Shown here one piece after another: positions 22,827-28,352 of a stretch of DNA of 28,352 nt. The DNA comes from DATKCN01 sp035513175 (GTDB taxonomy: Bacteria > Chloroflexota > Chloroflexia > Thermomicrobiales > CFX8): the NCBI GenBank assembly GCA_035513175.1, contig DATKCN010000213.1, positions 1-28,352 of the forward strand, written 5' to 3'. The stretch's first letter is position 1. Each line of letters opens with the position of its first letter. A model generated the notes under the pieces. The model was not told the DNA's origin. It saw only the letters and a program-made list of their open reading frames with translations, and ran no database searches. The position numbers and the translations under genes were made by a program.

Positions 22827-22841
22827 GTGCGATGTTCGCAC
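22827..22841. promoter_or_regulatory. Candidate operator GTGCGA-TGT-TCGCAC
   Basis: A perfect 6-bp inverted repeat with a 3-bp centre, halfway between the divergent MFS and regulator genes, 45 bp upstream of the MFS start and 61 bp upstream of the regulator -35. In the corresponding duplicated gap (about 25430-25452), the right half TCGCAC is kept but the left half has changed. Confidence 0.45.
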
Positions 22842-22901
22842 GGCGGTCCAGCAACGTCCAGCCTGTCCGGCCGGGGCGCACGGCGGCTTGAAACCCAGCA
22901 C

Positions 22902-22929
22902 TTGACATCCCGCCGGTTGGGCGGATAGT
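22902..22929 (+). promoter_or_regulatory. Promoter of tandem regulator copy 1
   Basis: TTGACA (22902-22907), 16-bp spacer, GATAGT (22924-22929) followed by AGAGC. The same -35, spacing and GATAGTAG block stand ahead of copies 2 and 3. Start near 22936, about 92 nt before the ATG. Confidence 0.65.
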
Positions 22930-23027
22930 AGAGCAGACACCGGTCTCACGTGATGCAGCGCGTCGTCTTGTTTATCACCGTTCCTACGTCTGGACTCCAT
23001 GCGTCTCACAGATTAGGCAGCACGTCA

Positions 23028-25301
23028 ATGTCGCTCCCGCCACCGCTCCGAAGCTTCATCGGCCGTGACGTGGAGAGCGCGCAGGCGGGGCGCTTGCTGG
23101 CTTCCACCCGGCTGTTGACGCTGACCGGTCCAGGTGGATCAGGAAAGACGAGTCTGGCGCTGGCTCTCCTGCACGATGTCGCCGCGCGGTATGCGGACGG
23201 CGCGGTGTTCGTCCCCCTGGCTGCCGTCACCGATCCCGCGCTCGTGCCAACCACCATTGCCGGGGCGCTCGGCGTGCCGCCGCGTGGCAGCGTGCCGGCG
23301 CTCGATGCGCTCCAGAGCCACCTGGCCGAGCGGCAGGCTTTGCTGGTGCTCGACAACTTCGAGCAGATCACCGCCGCCGCCGACACAGTCAGCTCCATCC
23401 TCTCTGCCTGTCCCGGCGTCAGCATGCTGGTGACCAGCCGGGTCAGGCTCCACCTATCCGACGAGCAGGTCCTGCCGGTCCTGCCGCTGCCGGTCCCCGG
23501 TCAGGACGAGGGCAGCGATGTCGAGCGGCTCCAGCGGAATCCGGCGGTGCGGCTGTTCGTCGCCAGAGCCCAGGCGGTCAATCCGGCGTTCACGCTGTCG
23601 GCAACGAACGCAGCAGCGGTCAGCGACATCTGCCGTCGCCTGGACGGCCTACCGCTGGCGATCGAGTTGGCCGCCGCGCGCACGCAGCTGCTGACGCCAC
23701 GGGCCATCAGCGAGCGGCTGGACCATGCCCTGCCGCTCCTGGTCGGAGGCCCGCGCGACGCGCCGGCGCGCCAGCAGACGATGCGAGACACGATCGCCTG
23801 GAGTTACAACCTGCTGGCGCCGGAAGAGCAGCGGCTCATGCGCCAGCTCTCCGTCTTTGCCGGGGGCTGGACGCTGGAGGCGGCGGAGGCAGTTTGTGAC
23901 GACGATCTCGACGCGCTGGATGGCCTGAGCGCGCTCATCGACCACAGCCTTGTCCAGCAGCGCGAGCAGCCGGACGGCACAGCGCGCTGCTGGATGCTGG
24001 AGACGATCCGCGAGTACGGGTTGGCGCAACTGGAGCAGCAGGACGAGGCGCAACGCCTGCGCGAGCGGCACCAGCGCCATTTCCTGCGGCTCATCGATCG
24101 GGCCGCGCCTCACCTGCACGCCACCGGGCAGCGGGCATGGATGCAGCAGCTTGAGGACGATCTTCCCAACCTGCGCCTCGCGCTGGATTGGTCGCTGGAG
24201 CATGACATCAACGCCGCGCTGAACGCCTGCGTCACCCTCTGGACCTTCTGGCTGTTTCGCGCTCATCTGCCCGAAGGGCGGCGCTGGATTGACGCGGCAC
24301 TGGAGCGGGGCGACGCCGCCGATCCGCTCACGCGAGCGAGGGTGTGGGACGCGGCGGGTGGGCTCGCGTCGTGGCAGGGCGATTTCGAGCGGGCCAACGC
24401 GATGTTCGAGGCAGGTCTTCGTATCTTCGAGGAATTCGGCGACCGAGAGAACGTGGCCAACACGCTGCGTGGCATGTCCCGCATGTCGATGGCGGCAGGC
24501 GACTACGAGCGGGCCGACCGCCTCGGGACGCGCGCCGTGGCGATGTTCCGCGACCTGGGAAATCTCATCGGGCTCCAGGCCTCGCTCGGCAACGTCGGCT
24601 GGACCGCGCTTGGAACGGGAAACCTCGACCGCGCGCGTTCCCTGCTCGAAGAGAGCCTCACGCTCGCTGACGAGCTCGGCAACGAGGTCATGGCAACCGC
24701 CTACCGCAGCGGGCTGGCGTTCGTTGCGCTCGACCAGGGTGACGCCGAGCGCGCGGCCCCGCTCTTCAAGGGAGCGCTCGAATCCTGCCTGCGCACGAGC
24801 GACACGCGGTTCATCGCGCTCTGTTTCGAAGGCAGCGGGCGCGTCGCCGTGATGCGCGGGCAGGACTCGACCGCTGCGCGGCTCTTCGGCGCTGCCCACC
24901 AGTTGCGCCACTCGATCGGCATGCCTGTGGTCGAGGCCTTCCTCAGCCCGCAGCTCGAACGCGACCAGTCCCTCGCGCGCAAGCGCCTGGGCAACGACGT
25001 GTACGAGCAGGCACACGACGCGGGCCAGCGCATGCCCCACGACGAGGCAGTCCGGCTCGCGCTCAACACGTTAGCAGCCACGATTGCCGCGCAGACAGCC
25101 GGGGCAGAGATCCCGCTCTCGCCTCGTGAGATCGACGTGTTGCGCCTGCTGGTGGACGGGCAGTCCAACCAGGAGATTGCGGCTGCGCTGTTCATCAGCC
25201 CACACACAGTCGCCGTCCATGTGGCTAACATCATGGGCAAGCTCGGCGTCGCGTCGCGCACGGCCGCCGCGACCTGGGCCGTGCGCCACGGTGTCAGCTG
25301 A
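23028..25301 (+). CDS. ATPase-TPR-LuxR transcriptional regulator, copy 1
   Basis: A 757-aa STAND-type regulator. From ATG 23028: P-loop GPGGSGKT (34-41), Walker B LLVLDNFEQ (105-113), sensor TSR (136-138), the GLPLAIELAAAR motif (207-218) of NB-ARC-like ATPases, a winged-helix segment (LMRQLSVFAGGWTLEAAEAV), a TPR solenoid (about 380-640), and a C-terminal LuxR HTH (LSPREIDVLRLLVDGQSNQE and PHTVAVHVANIMGKLGV). The ATPase probably oligomerises on binding a signal through the TPRs and then binds DNA. The start is chosen by alignment with copies 2 and 3, which begin MASL..LSSFVGR; the open frame reaches 22950. No Shine-Dalgarno is obvious. It is divergent from the MFS exporter. Confidence 0.9.
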   Translation: MSLPPPLRSFIGRDVESAQAGRLLASTRLLTLTGPGGSGKTSLALALLHDVAARYADGAVFVPLAAVTDPALVPTTIAGALGVPPRGSVPALDALQSHLAERQALLVLDNFEQITAAADTVSSILSACPGVSMLVTSRVRLHLSDEQVLPVLPLPVPGQDEGSDVERLQRNPAVRLFVARAQAVNPAFTLSATNAAAVSDICRRLDGLPLAIELAAARTQLLTPRAISERLDHALPLLVGGPRDAPARQQTMRDTIAWSYNLLAPEEQRLMRQLSVFAGGWTLEAAEAVCDDDLDALDGLSALIDHSLVQQREQPDGTARCWMLETIREYGLAQLEQQDEAQRLRERHQRHFLRLIDRAAPHLHATGQRAWMQQLEDDLPNLRLALDWSLEHDINAALNACVTLWTFWLFRAHLPEGRRWIDAALERGDAADPLTRARVWDAAGGLASWQGDFERANAMFEAGLRIFEEFGDRENVANTLRGMSRMSMAAGDYERADRLGTRAVAMFRDLGNLIGLQASLGNVGWTALGTGNLDRARSLLEESLTLADELGNEVMATAYRSGLAFVALDQGDAERAAPLFKGALESCLRTSDTRFIALCFEGSGRVAVMRGQDSTAARLFGAAHQLRHSIGMPVVEAFLSPQLERDQSLARKRLGNDVYEQAHDAGQRMPHDEAVRLALNTLAATIAAQTAGAEIPLSPREIDVLRLLVDGQSNQEIAAALFISPHTVAVHVANIMGKLGVASRTAAATWAVRHGVS

Positions 25302-25316
25302 TCCACGATCACGACG

Positions 25317-25403
25317 CCACGACGCGTCACGGCCACCCACAACATGCAAGGGTTGCGCTGCCACGCAATGCCCTGCGTCCGGTTCTGCACGCCACCACTC
25401 CAC
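25317..25403 (-). pseudogene. Decayed 5' end of an MFS gene
   Basis: The minus strand begins GTGGAG and then encodes, in two frames, pieces of the MFS N-terminus: IAWQRNPCMLWVA here against ISWQRNLYVLWVA in the intact exporter. A frameshift lies between GTGGAG and this block, and similarity ends after about 29 codons. It shows that the MFS start region was copied together with the regulator. Confidence 0.6.
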
Positions 25404-25495
25404 GAGTCGCCGTGCTGCCGCCATCAAAGGCACGCGGATGGTCGCACCTGGAAGGCGCGGCGTCCAACCACAGCGCTGCGCGGGGCAACGGCCCC

Positions 25496-25523
25496 TTGAC
25501 ATCCCGGTCATTCGGACGATAGT
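25496..25523 (+). promoter_or_regulatory. Promoter of tandem regulator copy 2
   Basis: TTGACA (25496-25501), 16-bp spacer, GATAGT (25518-25523). The block CTTGACATCCCG is identical to copy 1, while the spacer beyond it differs. Start near 25530, about 99 nt before the ATG. Confidence 0.65.
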
Positions 25524-25628
25524 AGTGGCTCAACACCGCGACATCGTTGGGCCCCTCGTATTGTCTTGTCCGCCACCATTGATCGCTCGCCACGGCCACG
25601 TTCCAGACTTCGATGATTGGACGCACAA

Positions 25629-28025
25629 ATGGCGAGCCTGACAACGCCACTGAGCAGCTTCGTCGGACGTGAGGCCGACATCGCGCGGGTGTGCAGCCTG
25701 CTGTCCTCCACCCGGCTGTTGACGCTGACCGGACCTGGCGGGATCGGCAAGACGCGGCTGGCGCTGGTGATAGCACGAGCTGTTGCCGCCGAGTTCGGGG
25801 ATGGCGTGTTCTTCGTGTCGCTTGCGCCGGTTTCGGACCCAGCGCTGGTAATCTCGACCATTGCCGCCGCTCTCCGGGTGCAGGAAACCGCGGACAGGAC
25901 CACGCTGCACGGGCTGATGGACCTGCTCGCTGGCAAGCAGGCGCTGCTGGTGCTGGACAACTTCGAGCAGGTCATTGACGCCGCGCCGGTCGTGGCCGCG
26001 TTGCTCGGCGCGTGTCCACGGCTGAAGGTGCTGATCACCAGCCGCATGCCGTTGCGTATCGCGGGCGAGCAGGAAGCTCCGGTGCAGCCGCTGGCGCTAC
26101 CGGACGATCGAGGGGTCATGCCAGCAGAAGCGGTTGACCTGTTCGTCCAGCGAGCACGGGCCAGGCGGCCATCGTTTGACCTGACGGACGAGAATGCGCC
26201 AATCGTGGCGGCTATCTGCCGCGCACTGGACGGACTTCCGCTGGCGATTGAGCTGGCTGCCGCGCGCATCACACTGCTGTCGCCCCAGCTGCTGCTGGCG
26301 CGGCTCGACAAGCGACTGTCGCTGCTCACCGGAGGATCGACGGGCGACCCGCTCAGACAACGGACAATGCGCAACACAATCGCCTGGAGCTATGACCTGC
26401 TTGGACCGGACGAGCAGCGGCTGTTCCGGCAGCTGTCGGTCTTTGCCGGGGGGTGGACGATCGAAGCGGCCGCGGCGGTGGCGGCGTCGGACGGTACGGA
26501 CACAGGCATCCTGGAAGGCATTTCGGTTCTCATCGATCACAGCCTGGTCCAAGCCGTCAGTCAGATCGATGAGCCGCGCTACTCGATGCTGGAAACGCTC
26601 CGTGAATACGCGGGAGAGCAGCTTGACGCGGCAGGAGAGGCCGAGAGCGTGCGAGATCGTCACTTGAGTTGGAGCCTCGCGTTCGCCGAGCACGTCGAAG
26701 CGAACTCGATGACGCAGGCGATGACGCTGGTCGTCCACGACGACGAATGGGCGGTCCGCATCGAGCGCGAGCTGGACAACGTGCGCGCGGCGCTGGCCTG
26801 GAGCGTCGCGGAGGGCAAGGCGCAACCGGCGCGCGGGCTCCGTCTTGCTGCCGCGGTGAGCCCCGTCTGGTCCGAGCATGGGCGCTTCAGCGAGGGCCGG
26901 GAGTGGTTCGCGCGGCTGCTTTCCGCGCCAATGGACGGCGCCGTCGCTCCAGCGGTCCTTGCTGAGGCAGTCGGCGTGGCAGGCTGGCTTGCCGTCTGCC
27001 AGGGCGATCACGCGGCCGCGCAGCCGCTGCTTGCCCAGAGCCTCGACCTGTATCAGCAGCTCGGAGACGAACGAGGGGTTGGTTGGACCTGCTACCGCCT
27101 GGGCGAAGTCCCGCAACAGCAGGGCGACCTGGAAAGCGCGGCAGCGCTGTTTGCTGAGGGCATGCGGCTCCTTCAGGCGCACGGAGACACTAGCGGCTAC
27201 TTCCTCTGCACGATCGAGCTGGGCATCACCCTCCAGCGACAGGGCGACTACGATCGCGCCAGGGCGCTGTATGAGGAGTGTCTCGCGATTGCCGTGGCGC
27301 ACCGATGGACGACAGCGCACGCCTGGTCGTTGCTGCGCATCGCTGACGCGGCGCTCGGGCAGGGAGACGCGGCGCTGGCGTTCCGCTATGCGGAACAGAG
27401 CGTCGCGATGCACCGCGCGGCGACGAACGAGTGGGGGCTCGCCTGGGCGCTGCTGGTCCTGGGCAACGTGCTGCGCTCTCAGCAGGACAACAGCCGCGCG
27501 GCAGATGTGCTGCTGGAGAGCTTCCGCCTGCATCGCGCGAGCGGTCAACTCCAGTTTATCCCGAACTGTCTCGAATCACTGGCCGCCATCTCGCGCGCGC
27601 AGCCCGAGCACGCAGCCCGTTTGATCGGCGCAGCCCAGGCGCTGCGCGCGCGGCTGAGCCTGCCGATCGCGCCCGCTGACCGCGATGCTCTTGACGCGCT
27701 CCTTGCCGGCCTCGAGGAGCTCCTCGGCCAGGAGCGCTTCGAGCAGGCATTGAGCGCGGGCCGTGCGCTCTCACTCGATGAAGCGATCGCCGAGGCCAGC
27801 GCCCAGGCGCCGACCGCCCCGCCGGAGCCCGCGGCAGATCTCACGCCACGCGAGGTCGAGGTGTTGCGCCTCATCGTCGAGGGACACTCCAACCAGGAGA
27901 TCGCCGCGCGCCTGTTCGTGAGCCAGCACACCGTCGCCAGCCACGTCGCCCACATCCTGAGCAAGGTCGGGGTCGAGTCTCGCACCGCCGCGGCGACGTG
28001 GGCGATGCGTCACGGGCTCGTGTGA
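25629..28025 (+). CDS. ATPase-TPR-LuxR transcriptional regulator, copy 2
   Basis: A 798-aa paralogue of copy 1 with the same order: P-loop GPGGIGKT, Walker B LLVLDNFEQ, sensor TSR, GLPLAIELAAAR, winged helix (LFRQLSVFAGGWTIEAAAAV), TPR solenoid with several GD-type repeat turns (QQGDLESAAALFAEG, RQGDYDRARALYEECL), and LuxR HTH (LTPREVEVLRLIVEGHSNQE and QHTVASHVAHILSKVGV). It differs from copy 1 most in the TPR part, the likely ligand-sensing region, and is about 40 residues longer. The start at 25629 is set by alignment of MASLTTPLSSFVGRE with the other copies. Confidence 0.9.
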   Translation: MASLTTPLSSFVGREADIARVCSLLSSTRLLTLTGPGGIGKTRLALVIARAVAAEFGDGVFFVSLAPVSDPALVISTIAAALRVQETADRTTLHGLMDLLAGKQALLVLDNFEQVIDAAPVVAALLGACPRLKVLITSRMPLRIAGEQEAPVQPLALPDDRGVMPAEAVDLFVQRARARRPSFDLTDENAPIVAAICRALDGLPLAIELAAARITLLSPQLLLARLDKRLSLLTGGSTGDPLRQRTMRNTIAWSYDLLGPDEQRLFRQLSVFAGGWTIEAAAAVAASDGTDTGILEGISVLIDHSLVQAVSQIDEPRYSMLETLREYAGEQLDAAGEAESVRDRHLSWSLAFAEHVEANSMTQAMTLVVHDDEWAVRIERELDNVRAALAWSVAEGKAQPARGLRLAAAVSPVWSEHGRFSEGREWFARLLSAPMDGAVAPAVLAEAVGVAGWLAVCQGDHAAAQPLLAQSLDLYQQLGDERGVGWTCYRLGEVPQQQGDLESAAALFAEGMRLLQAHGDTSGYFLCTIELGITLQRQGDYDRARALYEECLAIAVAHRWTTAHAWSLLRIADAALGQGDAALAFRYAEQSVAMHRAATNEWGLAWALLVLGNVLRSQQDNSRAADVLLESFRLHRASGQLQFIPNCLESLAAISRAQPEHAARLIGAAQALRARLSLPIAPADRDALDALLAGLEELLGQERFEQALSAGRALSLDEAIAEASAQAPTAPPEPAADLTPREVEVLRLIVEGHSNQEIAARLFVSQHTVASHVAHILSKVGVESRTAAATWAMRHGLV

Positions 28026-28037
28026 CGCACGGCAGCC

Positions 28038-28065
28038 TTGACATCGACGCGTCAAAGCGGATAGT
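28038..28065 (+). promoter_or_regulatory. Promoter of tandem regulator copy 3
   Basis: TTGACA (28038-28043), 16-bp spacer, GATAGT (28060-28065), then AGAGC as in copy 1. It lies only 12 bp after the copy 2 stop; the MFS remnant seen before copy 2 is absent. The leader would be about 40 nt. Confidence 0.65.
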
Positions 28066-28111
28066 AGAGCCGATGCATTGGCGTCTCCCGTTCCGATGAT
28101 CGGATGCGCGC

Positions 28112-28352
28112 ATGGCGAGCCTGCCAACATCACTCAGCAGCTTCGTCGGCCGCAGCGCCGAGATCGAACGGATCTCCAGCCTGCTGTCCTCCACCCGCCT
28201 GCTGACGCTCACTGGGCCCGGCGGAGCCGGCACGGCAATCGAGGCCGCGCTGGGCCTCGCGGAGCGCGGCGGCCGAGCGCCGGGCGAGACACTGGCCGCA
28301 CATCTCGCGGACAGGGAGATGCTGCTCGTCCTCGACAACTTCGAGCAGATCG
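28112..28352 (+). CDS. ATPase-TPR-LuxR regulator, copy 3, partial, P-loop deleted
   Basis: The first 80 codons align with copies 1 and 2: MASLPTSLSSFVGR, SLLSSTRLLTLTGPGG, then LLVLDNFEQI. Between GPGGAG and AIEAALG about 36 codons present in the others are missing, including the P-loop Lys-Thr and the following helix and strand. The frame is kept. Without the P-loop lysine, nucleotide binding should fail, so the product is probably inactive or works without ATP. The C-terminal part lies beyond the window. Confidence 0.75.
   Translation, partial: MASLPTSLSSFVGRSAEIERISSLLSSTRLLTLTGPGGAGTAIEAALGLAERGGRAPGETLAAHLADREMLLVLDNFEQI

Larger units (their letters stand above)
25302..25628. other. Duplicated intergenic region between regulator copies 1 and 2
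   Basis: 327 bp that corresponds to the MFS-regulator gap upstream of copy 1. It contains a decayed MFS 5' end (minus strand, 25317-25403), a degraded operator-like site, and the promoter at 25496-25523. Confidence 0.6.

Noticed and set aside
22783..22908. N-terminal extension of the MFS frame
   Set aside because: It overlaps the operator palindrome and the -35 of the divergent regulator. GTG 22782 has a ribosome site and the first helix follows it.
1..28352. CRISPR array, tRNA, rRNA or prophage
   Set aside because: No regularly spaced repeats, cloverleaf-like sequences or phage genes were found on reading.

Overview
The window reads as high-GC bacterial chromosome, most like the Chloroflexota (Thermomicrobia/Sphaerobacter-type). 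The pointers are G/C-rich third codon positions, frequent GTG starts, an F420-type luciferase-like oxidoreductase, tandem ATPase-TPR-LuxR regulators, Thr/Ala/Pro linkers in exported proteins, and dispersed C/G-rich palindromes in gaps. This assignment is inferred from gene content; no rRNA or tRNA gene is visible to confirm it.

Layout. 1-3047: a partial unknown gene and a DEDDh exonuclease (both minus), then a DUF2207 membrane protein (plus). 3047-3540: a cassette with ~70-bp inverted ends carrying an internally deleted DUF559 nuclease-like gene, set exactly between the stop codons of two converging genes. 3531-6004: a minus-strand cluster of a 59-aa membrane protein, a PH-like membrane protein, an APH-type kinase and a proline-iminopeptidase-type hydrolase. 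6052-8618: a plus-strand cluster of a WecG/TagA glycosyltransferase interrupted in frame by a 162-bp palindromic repeat pair, a zinc-finger membrane protein, and an RfaE-like PfkB sugar kinase. 9008-12206: an anchored C39-type peptidase, a DinB/ClbS-like protein (minus) and an NHL-repeat lipoprotein.

12264-18599 is a long minus-strand run: oligopeptide-binding lipoprotein, two permeases, metG, and a cupin protein. No ATPase for the transporter is present. Two good sigma-70-like promoters lie upstream of it, one giving a ~400-nt leader. 19279-20196 is an F420-type oxidoreductase (minus), followed by a plus-strand fragment resembling the C-terminus of the same family. 20614-22782 holds a PIG-L deacetylase and an MFS exporter (minus).

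22902 to the end is an array of at least three tandem paralogous regulators (P-loop ATPase, TPR, LuxR HTH). Each is preceded by the same promoter, TTGACA-N16-GATAGT. The first is divergent from the MFS gene with a perfect palindrome between them. The gap before the second holds a decayed copy of the MFS gene's 5' end, so the duplicated unit was probably MFS 5' end plus regulator. The third copy, cut by the window edge, has lost the P-loop lysine by an in-frame deletion.

The main novelty candidates are the inverted-repeat DUF559 cassette, the in-frame palindromic insertion in wecG, and the tandem regulator array with its decayed members. Several repeat families abut or overlap stop codons, which suggests either site preference or a role at transcript ends.
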